Of a stretch of DNA of 37,684 bases, positions 17,540 through 25,558 are shown in pieces. Numbering within the stretch: the stretch's first letter is position 1; each line of letters begins with the position of its first letter. The notes under the pieces were generated by a model. The model saw only the letters and a list, made by a program, of their open reading frames with translations. It did not search any database and was not told the DNA's origin. The position numbers and the translations under genes are program-made. The stretch is from Gemmatimonadaceae bacterium (GTDB lineage: Bacteria > Gemmatimonadota > Gemmatimonadetes > Gemmatimonadales > Gemmatimonadaceae): the NCBI GenBank assembly GCA_025450035.1, contig JANWIF010000074.1:1-37684 (forward strand), written 5' to 3'.

Positions 17540-19336
17540 ATGAATCGCTTCACCCGCTTCTCCTCTTGGGCTGCTTTCGCAGGCTTGCTCGCTGTTGGCG
17601 CATCCGCCGCCACCGCGCAGCAAGACCTTGTCGATGCGTCCAAGAATCCGGGCCAGTGGGTCATGCCAGGGAGGACGTACGATCTGCAGCGGCATAGTCC
17701 GCTGAAACAGATCACGACGTCCAACGTGAAAGACCTCCAGGTTGCTTGGACGTTCTCGACGGGCGTACTGCGCGGCCATGAAGGAAATCCGCTGGTGATC
17801 GGGCACGTGATGTACGTGCAGACGGCGTTCCCCAACAAGGTGTACGCCCTCGATCTGTCGAAGGCTGGCGCTCCGCAGATCTGGGCGTTCACGCCGGAGC
17901 AGCCCGCGGACGTCATTCCCATCGCGTGTTGCGATGTCGTGAACCGCGGCCTCGCCTACAGCCCGAAACTGGATCGGTTGTACATCGAGTTGTTGTCGGG
18001 CGATCTGCTTGCGCTCGATGCGAAGAGCGGCAAGCAAGTCTACCGCGTGAAGAGCGCGGACTACAAGAAGGGCGAGACGATGACGAATGCGCCGCTCATC
18101 GTGGGCGACGTCGTCCTCACCGGCATCTCGGGCGGTGAGTTTGGTGTGCGCGGTCGCATCACCGCGTTTAGCGCGACCGATGGTCATGAGCTGTGGCGCG
18201 CCTACAGCACGGGCCCGGACAAGGACGTCATGATCACGGCGAACACGCTCAAGTCCCCATATCCCACGGACAACGGCACGGATCTCGGCGTGTCGACATG
18301 GCAGGGTGACCAGTGGGAGCGCGGCGGTGGCACGACGTGGGGTTGGTACTCCTATGACCCCGAGTTGAACCTGTTCTACTACGGCAGCGGAAATCCGGGC
18401 GTATGGAATCCCGATCAGCGTCCTGGCGACAACAAGTGGTCAATGTCGCTGTGGGCGCGCAATCCGCAGACCGGCGAAGTGAAGTGGGTGTACCAGATGA
18501 CGCCGCACGATGCATGGGACTATGACGGCGTCAACGAGAATGTGTTGTTCGACCAGGGCGGGAAGAAGTTGCTGGCGCACTTCGATCGCAACGGCTTCGG
18601 GTACACGCTCGATCGCACGACGGGCAAGGTGCTCGTCGCCGAGCCGTACGGTCCGGTGAATTGGGCGACCAAGATCGATCTCACGACCGGCCGTCCGGTC
18701 GAAGATCCTTCCAAGCGCACGACTGCGAAGGGCAACACGACCGGGATTTGTCCGGCGGCAATCGGCTTCAAGGATCAGCAGCCGTCATCGTACGATCCGG
18801 AGACTGGCTGGTTCTACGTGCCGACGAACAACATCTGCATGGACTACGAGGGCGTCGAGGTGAAGTACTCGGCCGGACAGCCTTACGTGGGTGCGATTGT
18901 GCGGATGTATCCCGGCCCCGGCGGCAACCGTGGTGCCGTGATCGCGTGGGATCCGATGAAGGGCAAGATCATGTGGAAAGACAAGGAAGAGTTAGCCGCC
19001 TACGGTGGGACCTTGAATACCTCTGGCGGGCTCGTGTTCTACGGCACGATGGAAGGTTGGCTCAAGGCCGTGGATGCCAAGACGGGTCAGTTGCTGTGGC
19101 AGTTCAAGACCCCGTCGGGCATCATCGGCAGCCCGATGACCTACGTTGGGCCGGACGGGAAGCAATACGTCGCGGTCTATTCGGGCATCGGTGGTTGGGC
19201 GGGCATCGGCGTTGCAGCTGGTATTGGCGCCGAGGATCCGACGGCCGGTCTGGGCGCGCTCGGCGCCTTCGGTGACGCGGGCCACTACAGCAACCAGGGT
19301 GGCGCATTGACGGTGTTTGCTATTCCTGGAAAGTAA
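17540..19336 (+). CDS. xoxF: Lanthanide-dependent methanol dehydrogenase XoxF
   Basis: XoxF oxidises methanol in the periplasm with PQQ and a lanthanide. The product is 598 residues from the ATG at 17540, with a signal peptide cleaved near residue 26. The vicinal Cys pair is C130-C131 (IACCDVV). Active-site residues are E200 (SGGEFG), N285 (GSGNPGVW), catalytic D327 and the lanthanide-binding D329, in TPHDAWDYDGVNE. The D-Y-D pattern separates XoxF from calcium-dependent MxaF. The extended match in this motif and in NTTGICPAAIG identifies the XoxF clade. xoxJ and xoxG follow. A large imperfect hairpin lies between xoxF and xoxJ, which may let xoxF be made in excess. Confidence 0.95.
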   Translation: MNRFTRFSSWAAFAGLLAVGASAATAQQDLVDASKNPGQWVMPGRTYDLQRHSPLKQITTSNVKDLQVAWTFSTGVLRGHEGNPLVIGHVMYVQTAFPNKVYALDLSKAGAPQIWAFTPEQPADVIPIACCDVVNRGLAYSPKLDRLYIELLSGDLLALDAKSGKQVYRVKSADYKKGETMTNAPLIVGDVVLTGISGGEFGVRGRITAFSATDGHELWRAYSTGPDKDVMITANTLKSPYPTDNGTDLGVSTWQGDQWERGGGTTWGWYSYDPELNLFYYGSGNPGVWNPDQRPGDNKWSMSLWARNPQTGEVKWVYQMTPHDAWDYDGVNENVLFDQGGKKLLAHFDRNGFGYTLDRTTGKVLVAEPYGPVNWATKIDLTTGRPVEDPSKRTTAKGNTTGICPAAIGFKDQQPSSYDPETGWFYVPTNNICMDYEGVEVKYSAGQPYVGAIVRMYPGPGGNRGAVIAWDPMKGKIMWKDKEELAAYGGTLNTSGGLVFYGTMEGWLKAVDAKTGQLLWQFKTPSGIIGSPMTYVGPDGKQYVAVYSGIGGWAGIGVAAGIGAEDPTAGLGALGAFGDAGHYSNQGGALTVFAIPGK

Positions 19337-19359
19337 GGGGACGCTGCGTGTAGGGCAGT

Positions 19360-19407
19360 GATCAAACCCGGTGCCGGAGCGCTTTATGCTCCGACACCGG
19401 GTTGATC
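19360..19407 (+). terminator. Long imperfect hairpin between xoxF and xoxJ
   Basis: About 20 of 21 positions pair between 19360-19380 and 19388-19407, with one unpaired A and one C-A mismatch, around a 7-base loop. No T-tract follows. It may be a partial terminator or a stabiliser of the xoxF 3' end, producing a lower level of xoxJ and xoxG than of xoxF. Confidence 0.6.
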
Positions 19408-19450
19408 GCGTCCGTGCACGTTCCTCGATCTCTTTCACGAGAAGGGCACC

Positions 19451-20338
19451 ATGCAGGACTGGCAGTTGGCGTGGCTACGCCACGCGGGGCTCGTGTTCGT
19501 TGGCGTGTTGGTGTGCGTCGGCTCGAGCGCGGCCCAGGGCCAACAAGCGCCGCAGGCTCAAACAGCGGCGGGAGAATTTCCGATCACGCAGGCTTGGAAA
19601 GACTTCAAGATGCTCCGGGTGTGTGGCGACCCGGACAACATGCCGTTTTCGAACAGGCAGCAGGAGGGGATGGAGAACAAGATTGCCCAGTTACTCGGCA
19701 GCGCGTTAGGCGATTCGGTGGTGTACACATGGTGGCCGCATCGGAGGGGCTTCTTGCGCAACACGCTGAGCGCGTCGGAATGCGACGTGGTCATGGGTGT
19801 GCCGACCGGCTACGACCCGGTGCTAACGACGAAGCCGTACTATCGGTCTACCTACTACATTGTGACGCGGGCGGACCGGCACTTGGACATCACGTCACTC
19901 GATGATCCACGACTCAAGGATCTGCGGGTGGGGGTCGGGTTGATCGGGGAGGACTACACGAACACTCCGCCTGCGGAAGCACTGGGGAAGCACGGCGTCA
20001 CAAAGCACGTCATAGGGTTCAGCATGTTCTACGACACCGAGAATCACCCTCAGGACATCGTCAACGCTGTGGCGAAAGGGGACATTGACGTCGCGCTCGT
20101 CTGGGGACCTGTGGCCGGCTACTTCGCCAAGCAGTCCCCGGTGCCGCTGACCCTTACCCCGTTACCGGATACGGACGTCACTGCCGATGTTCCGTTCGCG
20201 TATGACGTGGCTATCGGCGTTCGGCACTCGGATCAGGAGCTCAAGACGGTGCTCGACTCGCTTCTGGTGGAAAAGCGCGGAGCCATAGAGCAGATTCTTC
20301 GTGACTATGGTGTGCCAGTCTTGGCGGCTAGACATTAG
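19451..20338 (+). CDS. xoxJ: XoxJ periplasmic protein
   Basis: The product is 295 residues with a signal peptide (about residues 1-30). The fold is that of periplasmic solute-binding proteins: LRVCGDPDNMPFSNRQQEGMENKIAQLL near the start of the mature part, then a hinge and PLTLTPLPDTDVTADVPFAYDVAIGVR in the second lobe. XoxJ proteins follow xoxF in most clusters and are thought to help activate XoxF or deliver PQQ or metal. The ATG at 19451 is preceded by GAAGGG. It is separated from xoxF by the hairpin above and lies 83 bases before xoxG. Identity rests on sequence pattern and gene order. Confidence 0.9.
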   Translation: MQDWQLAWLRHAGLVFVGVLVCVGSSAAQGQQAPQAQTAAGEFPITQAWKDFKMLRVCGDPDNMPFSNRQQEGMENKIAQLLGSALGDSVVYTWWPHRRGFLRNTLSASECDVVMGVPTGYDPVLTTKPYYRSTYYIVTRADRHLDITSLDDPRLKDLRVGVGLIGEDYTNTPPAEALGKHGVTKHVIGFSMFYDTENHPQDIVNAVAKGDIDVALVWGPVAGYFAKQSPVPLTLTPLPDTDVTADVPFAYDVAIGVRHSDQELKTVLDSLLVEKRGAIEQILRDYGVPVLAARH

Positions 20339-20421
20339 GGACGCGTGGCGTGGGCGCCTGCGTCATTCACCTCAAGTCGGCTGAAACCATGAGAACCCGA
20401 CGCCGACGCCTTTGAAGGAAC

Positions 20422-21009
20422 ATGAATCTGCCGATCAAACGCTCCGTGCGGAATGGCTCGAACACCGTGGGTCACCGTGTGGCGACGCTGTGTCTTTTCA
20501 TCGTCTGTCTCGTCGCCGTCACCGCGTTCGCGTGCGCCAAGGACGATGCGAAAGGCGCCCTGGTATCCGGCGAGACCACTGCCGCGGTTGCTCCCGCATT
20601 GGCGGCCAAGGCTTCGGTGGACACCGCACCCCTGCGCTGCGACAAGCCGAACGATTCGGCGACGGTGTGGGCGGCGGCAAACCATCATCGGAGTGACCCG
20701 CTCGCAGTGAGTCAGCAGGAGTACGACGGCTGGAAGACGTTCCACGTGTACTGCTACCGGTGCCACGGCACAGATGCGATGGGCAGCGACCTTGCGCCGA
20801 ACCTGCGTCATTCGGTGGGACCGGAAGGTGGCATCGACAGGACATGCTTCATTACGACCGCGTGGTACGGCCGGCCAACGTTGGGCATGCCGACCTGGAG
20901 CACGCTTCTCGATTCGACGCAGATCTACAATGTCTACGCCTACGTGACGGCGCGAAGCATGGGGGGGTTGGTACCGGGTCGACCGCACGTCGGGACGGTA
21001 TCGAAATGA
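20422..21009 (+). CDS. xoxG: XoxG-type cytochrome c
   Basis: XoxG accepts electrons from XoxF. This 195-residue protein carries one haem-binding site, CYRCH (C111, C114, H115), and a likely axial methionine in GMPTW (M157). A hydrophobic segment ends in AFAC (C38), a possible lipobox, so the cytochrome may be a lipoprotein. The phrase YDGWKTFHVYCYRCHGTDAMG is typical of methanol-dehydrogenase-linked cytochromes. The ATG at 20422 follows GAAGGA. The stop TGA overlaps the ATG of the pentapeptide gene, so the two are translationally coupled. Whether it is the direct acceptor of XoxF is inferred from position. Confidence 0.87.
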   Translation: MNLPIKRSVRNGSNTVGHRVATLCLFIVCLVAVTAFACAKDDAKGALVSGETTAAVAPALAAKASVDTAPLRCDKPNDSATVWAAANHHRSDPLAVSQQEYDGWKTFHVYCYRCHGTDAMGSDLAPNLRHSVGPEGGIDRTCFITTAWYGRPTLGMPTWSTLLDSTQIYNVYAYVTARSMGGLVPGRPHVGTVSK

Positions 21010-21839
21010 AGCGGAAGGGGGGGGCGGACGTGGGAAGCGGGAAGAGGGCGCCGGCGGGGCGCCCTTTTGTCATCGTGCTGGTCCTGATCCTCGTCACGGC
21101 CGGCGTGGGGCCGGCGTGTGCGAGCACGGACACGGGCGCGCATGCCTCGGTCAGCGCCGACACGGGGCAGCGCCTCACGCGAGAGCAGGTGGTGGCCGAG
21201 TTAGCCCGGGCGACGGAGCAGAAGCCAGCAGACTTCACGGGCGACGATCTGTCGGGGCTGAATCTCTCGGGGTTGGACTTCAAGCAGGCCGATCTTACAC
21301 GGGCACGCCTAACGGGAACCAATTTCTCGCACGCGAAAATGTTCGGGGTCACGCTGAGCGGGGCGACGGCACAGGGCGCGGATTTCTCCAATGCCGTGCT
21401 CGATGTGACGGTGATGCGGGGAACCGATCTGACGCACGCCGACCTTCGTGACGCGAGTCTATACGCGGCGATCATGATCGGCGCCGATCTCACGGACGCC
21501 GACCTGAGCAAGGCGCGCGTGATCGGAGCGTTGGACAAGGCCAAGCTGGTGCGGGCGAAACTGGTGGGCACCAATTTTGGCGCCGACCGCGGCAATCAGC
21601 CGATGGGGCTGATGTTCACGAACCTGACCGACGCCGATCTCTCCGGCGCCGATCTCACGGGAGCGAATTTGCAGAAGGCATCGCTCGTGCGGGCGAACTT
21701 GACGGGCGCCACGGTGTCCGGCGCGGACGTAACGGACGCGAACATGGCCCAAGCGATCTTCAAGTCGATCACGGGGAAGGACAAAATCGTCGGGTTAGAC
21801 AAAGCGAGGAATGTCGACCAGATGGTGACAGGTAATTAG
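21006..21839 (+). CDS. Exported pentapeptide-repeat protein
   Basis: The product is 277 residues. After a hydrophobic signal-like segment (about residues 21-37) the mature part has more than 20 A(D/N)LXX-type repeats, such as ADLTRARLTGTNFSHAKMFG, which should build a right-handed beta-helix. The start at ATG 21006 overlaps the xoxG stop (ATGA). The function of such exported pentapeptide proteins is unknown; they may act as scaffolds or bind other proteins. The tight coupling to xoxG suggests a role in the methanol oxidation complex, but that is inference. A GTTAGGC motif (minus strand) lies at 21307-21313. Confidence 0.85.
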   Translation: MKRKGGADVGSGKRAPAGRPFVIVLVLILVTAGVGPACASTDTGAHASVSADTGQRLTREQVVAELARATEQKPADFTGDDLSGLNLSGLDFKQADLTRARLTGTNFSHAKMFGVTLSGATAQGADFSNAVLDVTVMRGTDLTHADLRDASLYAAIMIGADLTDADLSKARVIGALDKAKLVRAKLVGTNFGADRGNQPMGLMFTNLTDADLSGADLTGANLQKASLVRANLTGATVSGADVTDANMAQAIFKSITGKDKIVGLDKARNVDQMVTGN

Positions 21840-21855
21840 TGGTTGGTGGTTGGTG
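21839..21855 (+). repeat. 17-base GT-rich repeat, copy 1
   Basis: GTGGTTGGTGGTTGGTG occurs right after the pentapeptide-gene stop and again at 26226-26242. It is made of GGTTGGTG units and could form a two-tier G-quadruplex. Both copies are at gene ends between genes. Confidence 0.55.
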
Positions 21856-21900
21856 CGAAAAACGACGGGCGATGGTTCTTAGGAGCTACCAGCCGTTTGA

Positions 21901-22437
21901 TTATCCCATCCGCGCCCAGAACGTGGATGGATAGCGTCGCCGGATCCAGGCATCGAGGCCGAGGTAGCGGCCGGGGCGCGTGTACAGGAAGGCAAGCATC
22001 ATCGAAAGCAGCATGACGTGAAACCCTTGTTGGCCGGAGCTCATGTGCTGCACGGCGAGACCGTAGGAGATGACTTCCAGGGCGCCGAGCAGTGCGCCGA
22101 GCGGGGTGAGCAGCCCAAGGGTGAGCGAGAGGCCAACGGCGGCTTCGCCGAGCGCGGTGAAGTGGGCGAAGAGGTGCGCGTTGGGAATGACGGTGTGGAG
22201 CAGGAAGTCCCGGTACCAACCGATGGGATTGTCGGCCGCGTATTTGGCGAGGAGCTTGGGCATGACGGCAATCCAGCGTGCATTCGCGGCGGGCACGGGG
22301 AGAAATCCCCAGGCCAGCATGATGGTGACCTTGGTGAAGAGGCTCTTCACGAACCAGATCCCAACGACGATGCGCAGGCCCACGAGCGCGCGCTGTGGGT
22401 TGTGCATGGATGGGACGGATTCGACGCTGGGCGTCAT
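21901..22437 (-). CDS. DoxX-family inner-membrane protein
   Basis: The product is 178 residues from the ATG at 22437, which has GAGGAA in front on the minus strand. It has about four hydrophobic helices (ALVGLRIVVGIWFVKSLF, AVGLSLTLGLLTPLGALLGALEVISYGLAV, VMLLSMMLAFLYT), the layout of DoxX proteins. Related proteins serve in thiosulfate or sulfide oxidation, or in redox complexes in membranes; here the role is not known. It ends just after the xox gene group, convergent with the pentapeptide gene, and is divergent from the JAMM-like gene 32 bases away. A quinone-linked role with alcohol oxidation is a guess. Confidence 0.72.
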   Translation of the reverse strand: MTPSVESVPSMHNPQRALVGLRIVVGIWFVKSLFTKVTIMLAWGFLPVPAANARWIAVMPKLLAKYAADNPIGWYRDFLLHTVIPNAHLFAHFTALGEAAVGLSLTLGLLTPLGALLGALEVISYGLAVQHMSSGQQGFHVMLLSMMLAFLYTRPGRYLGLDAWIRRRYPSTFWARMG

Positions 22438-22469
22438 TGCGGTTCCTCGGTGAAATGAAGGAGCATCGG

Positions 22470-23036
22470 ATGTATCGGTCGTCAGTGTTCTCGTTTCACG
22501 CGTGGATCGTGGGACTCGTGGTGTTGCCGGCAGCCACTGCACCACGTGCATCGGCGCAGGACGTTGGGCTCGACAAAGCCGTGAGCCCGTTCAATCAAGG
22601 ACCTTTTCGTATCGCCGCCCAAGCGCGCGGTCCTCTCCACGAACTCTGGGAAAGGAGCGTCGAGGCGAAACAGGAGCGTGCAGCGTGCCTGGGCGGATAT
22701 GTGCAGAACAACGTGGTGTACATCACGCGAATCGAAGCGTTGGCGCCGTCGCGCGCGGACTCGGCGAACATCTCGGCTCTTGCATCGCTGCGTGTTTGTT
22801 CGCCTCCAGAATGGTTCGGTACCGTGCACACACACATCGCGACGTTTCAAGGGATGCCGTACACGATGTTTTCCGCTCCCGACCGGTATGTAATGTTGCT
22901 GTGGACCGAGCGTTGGCAGCAGCACGGCGTGTTCTGCATTCTTTACAGCGACGCGGACGCGAACTGCGAGTTCGGCTACGCGTTAAGTAGTCACGCGCAG
23001 TACGCATATGCGCGGGGCAACAACATCGTCTTCTGA
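22470..23036 (+). CDS. Exported protein with a JAMM/MPN-like domain
   Basis: The product is 188 residues with a signal peptide (cleavage after about residue 30, SAQ). The mature part shows the elements of a JAMM zinc site: E69 in KQERAACLGGY, H120 and H122 in GTVHTH, and S135 and D138 in FSAPD. The spacing after the second His is 15 residues, five more than in canonical JAMM (HxHx10D). I chose the ATG at 22470, with AAGGAG at 22458-22463. Zinc-dependent activity is inferred from these residues. The domain is usually cytosolic, so an exported form is unusual. It converges with the beta-RFAP synthase gene. Confidence 0.55.
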   Translation: MYRSSVFSFHAWIVGLVVLPAATAPRASAQDVGLDKAVSPFNQGPFRIAAQARGPLHELWERSVEAKQERAACLGGYVQNNVVYITRIEALAPSRADSANISALASLRVCSPPEWFGTVHTHIATFQGMPYTMFSAPDRYVMLLWTERWQQHGVFCILYSDADANCEFGYALSSHAQYAYARGNNIVF

Positions 23037-23041
23037 CTAGT

Positions 23042-24064
23042 CTAACCGGCGGCAGCTCTCGAGGGCGGACCGCGCCAGATACGGGCGCCGGAATTGGCGA
23101 ACGGGCCGGCGTAGACGACACCGGTTCCGGCAAGGTCATCGCGGATGAGGTTGGCCAGCTTCGAGGCGGCTTCATCGCCGGCCACGATGCCGTAGACGGC
23201 CGGTCCCCACGAGCTCTGCCCCACACCTGCCGCGCCCCAGTCGGTCATGCGCTCGATGAGTGTTGTGCTCGCTCCTGGGGAGAACGCGCCGCCTTGCACT
23301 GGGGCGAACCAGCGGCCGTTGATGCATTGGATTTCCGTGAGGGCGCGACCAAAGGTGGCGAGATCTCCTTCAGCGAGCGCGGGCAGCAGCGCCATCAGCA
23401 CGAGGTGTGACACGCGCATGACGCTGCGCTCTGGCGGAGGCGGCAAGTGCGTGAAGGCTGCGCTCTCGACCTCACCGCTCATGCCGGCCTTGCCCGGCGG
23501 GATGGCGATGACGCACCGCCAGGTGTCGGGCATTGCGAAGCGGGCCAGGCGCGGCGCGGCGTGTTGGCTACCGCGGCGGCGTCCGCCTTCGAGCACGAAT
23601 CCGCCCTCAGCAAAGATCCATGTTCCGATCGCCGAGCGTTTGGCGCGCCCGGTCACTCGAGCGAGCGTTTCGGTGTCGGAGGGGAGAGCGTAGAGCTCGG
23701 CCAGCGCGCGCGCGACGGCGAGCGCGAGTTGGGTTCCGGATCCGAGTCCGGAATGGGCAGGGATCGCGGCGTGGATGCGAATGTGAGCACCCTGCTCGAT
23801 GCCGTAATGGCCGAGGACGCGGCGCGCGAATTGGGCAGCGCGACTGGCGGCGGGACCGTCGGCGTGAAGGGTGGGCGCGGTTTGGGCCTCGAGGACCAGC
23901 GACGGACTGGGCGCGGCGGCTCCGATACCGCCGAACTTCCGGCCGAGCGCGCCGCGCAGGTCGAGCATACCGAAGTGAAGGCGAGCTGGTGCCTCGACAA
24001 AGACTGCGTCGCTCGCTGAGTGGGGCGCGGTGGGTGGGTGGGGGTCAGCGAACCGCTGCGCCAT
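23042..24064 (-). CDS. mptG: Beta-ribofuranosylaminobenzene 5'-phosphate synthase
   Basis: This enzyme joins p-aminobenzoate and PRPP with loss of CO2 and pyrophosphate, the first committed step of the H4MPT side chain. I start at the ATG at 24064, giving 340 residues. The protein has a GHMP-like fold: APARLHFGMLDLRG near residue 25, AHSGLGSGTQLALAVARAL near 105-120, and WGAAGVGQSSWGPAVYGIV at the C-terminal side. These motifs match the beta-RFAP synthase family. It overlaps the DUF447 gene by 20 bases and is the last gene of the pab-DUF447 operon, where p-aminobenzoate is produced. It directly marks an H4MPT-type pathway. Confidence 0.92.
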   Translation of the reverse strand: MAQRFADPHPPTAPHSASDAVFVEAPARLHFGMLDLRGALGRKFGGIGAAAPSPSLVLEAQTAPTLHADGPAASRAAQFARRVLGHYGIEQGAHIRIHAAIPAHSGLGSGTQLALAVARALAELYALPSDTETLARVTGRAKRSAIGTWIFAEGGFVLEGGRRRGSQHAAPRLARFAMPDTWRCVIAIPPGKAGMSGEVESAAFTHLPPPPERSVMRVSHLVLMALLPALAEGDLATFGRALTEIQCINGRWFAPVQGGAFSPGASTTLIERMTDWGAAGVGQSSWGPAVYGIVAGDEAASKLANLIRDDLAGTGVVYAGPFANSGARIWRGPPSRAAAG

Positions 24065-24620
24065 GGAGCTTGTCCTGCACATAGTCGGTGAGCAGCGCCA
24101 TCGCTTCGCGCTCACGTGGTCCGGCGGTCTTGTCGACAATCACCTGCAAGCGCCGGAAATCGGTGCGGATTTCGTCCGCCGGCAGGAGGTGAGTGCGGGT
24201 CGACAGGATGGCGGCTTCGAGCACGGCGTTGCGTGCGCGGTTGAAGCCGATGAACTCACGCAGCGTACCGCGATGGACCACGTTGGTGTCGATTCGCGAG
24301 CGAGGAGGGGAGTCGTCGATCGTACCCACTTCCAGTTCGCGCCAGGAGCAGGCGGCATCGAGGACGACGCCACGGATGTGCGAGGCGGGATGCGTGGGGA
24401 ATTCGGGATTGGCGATGGCGGCGCGGGCGAAGATGAGCACATCGTCGGTGAGGTTCACGACGGCGACGCGGGTGTCGCGCACGTTGCGGAACGTGGTCGT
24501 TTCCAGGAACGGCTTGAGCACCAGGGTGTCGTCGCCCCACTCGACGCCCATGGGGGCGATGTTGATCCGTCCCTCGGGGCTCAGGGTGGTGAGAATGGAC
24601 TCGATGATCACGGTGCGCAC
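24045..24620 (-). CDS. DUF447 protein of the H4MPT gene set
   Basis: The product is 191 residues and matches DUF447, a family found in methanogens and in bacteria with H4MPT-linked C1 genes. It starts with RTVIIESILTTLSPEGRINIAPMGVEW and ends with an FMN-binding split-barrel-like domain. The biochemical role is not agreed. It starts with GTG at 24620, overlapping the end of pabC by 13 bases, and overlaps the start of beta-RFAP synthase by 20 bases, so translation is tightly coupled. Its place in this operon supports a role in the H4MPT pathway. Confidence 0.83.
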   Translation of the reverse strand: MRTVIIESILTTLSPEGRINIAPMGVEWGDDTLVLKPFLETTTFRNVRDTRVAVVNLTDDVLIFARAAIANPEFPTHPASHIRGVVLDAACSWRELEVGTIDDSPPRSRIDTNVVHRGTLREFIGFNRARNAVLEAAILSTRTHLLPADEIRTDFRRLQVIVDKTAGPREREAMALLTDYVQDKLHGAAVR

Positions 24621-25558
24621 TCTCGTTGGACGAGCGCCGCGAACGCATCGGCCACGCGGCGCGTGACGGTTCCCGGCGCTCGGTTAGGCATTGAGCGATG
24701 ATCGATGGACGCGATGGGGGCGATCTCGCGCAGCGAACTGGTGAGGAACGCTTCGCCGGCATCGCGTAGTTGATCAGGGACGATGGCTTGTTCCCGGGCG
24801 GGGATGCCGAGGGCAGCGGCGATCTCGAGCACGGCGGCGCGCGTGATACCGGGGAGGACACCGCAGCCGGCCGGCGGCGTGAGCAGCGTCTCCCCGACCA
24901 CGGTGAACACGTTGCTGGCGGTGGCTTCGGAGAGGTGTCCGGCGGTGTCGAGAAACAGCGCGTCGTCGGCGCCGGCGGCCCGCGCTTCGGCGAATGCGAG
25001 GACGGATTCCACATAGTCGAGCGTTTTGACGCCGGCGGTGAGGGCGTGTTCGTTGCGCCTGGCGCGGGCGGTGCAAACGTGGAGCGCGTGCTGGTCGAGC
25101 GCCGCGTTCCGGACGGGAAGGGCGTGCACGGCGAGCACGACGGTCGGCTGCGCGTTAGGCGGCGGCGCAAGGCCGGGCGGCGACACGCCGCGGCTCACGG
25201 TGAGGCGAACAGCGGCGTCGTATACGCCGGCATCGCGTGCATCGCGCATCGCATGGCCGATCAACGTGCGCAAGTCAAGCGGGAGCGGGATGCCGAGCAC
25301 CCGCGCGCCATGGTCGAGGCGATCCAGGTGTTGGTCTAAACGGAAGAGCGAACCGTGATAGGCGCGCATGGTCTCGAACAGTCCGTCGGCGAGCGTAAAC
25401 CCGCGGTCGAGTGCGGACAGATGCGTGGCCGACGCCGGGTCGGCGCGGCTGCCGTTTACCCAGAGCAGCACGCCGGGGGGGGGAGGGGGAGGGGGAGGCG
25501 GCTCGGCTCCGGGTGCGTGCGGCACATCGAGCGATAATTCCGTGCGAGCAGCGGTCAC
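24608..25558 (-). CDS. pabC: Aminodeoxychorismate lyase (class IV aminotransferase fold)
   Basis: PabC converts 4-amino-4-deoxychorismate to p-aminobenzoate and pyruvate. The product is 316 residues. The PLP-dependent class IV pattern is present: SALDRGFTLADGLFETMRA near residues 48-65, the PLP lysine in GVKTLDYVESVLAFAEAR, and EATASNVFTV. The start is a GTG at 25558 that overlaps the pabA stop (GTGA). Near the N-terminus a run of nine prolines (residues 20-28) is encoded by the G-tract at 25475-25498. Branched-chain aminotransferase is the alternative for this fold, but neighbours pabA and pabB make PabC likely. Confidence 0.87.
   Translation of the reverse strand: MTAARTELSLDVPHAPGAEPPPPPPPPPGVLLWVNGSRADPASATHLSALDRGFTLADGLFETMRAYHGSLFRLDQHLDRLDHGARVLGIPLPLDLRTLIGHAMRDARDAGVYDAAVRLTVSRGVSPPGLAPPPNAQPTVVLAVHALPVRNAALDQHALHVCTARARRNEHALTAGVKTLDYVESVLAFAEARAAGADDALFLDTAGHLSEATASNVFTVVGETLLTPPAGCGVLPGITRAAVLEIAAALGIPAREQAIVPDQLRDAGEAFLTSSLREIAPIASIDHRSMPNRAPGTVTRRVADAFAALVQRECAP
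25475..25498 (+). repeat. G-tract in pabC (codes poly-proline)
   Basis: G9-A-G5-A-G5-A-GG on the plus strand lies inside the pabC start region and encodes the nine-proline stretch of PabC on the minus strand. It can form a G-quadruplex and is prone to slippage. Confidence 0.6.

Noticed and set aside
17540..19336. Calcium-dependent methanol dehydrogenase MxaF
   Set aside because: The residue two after the catalytic Asp is Asp (D329), and there is no MxaI small subunit nearby.
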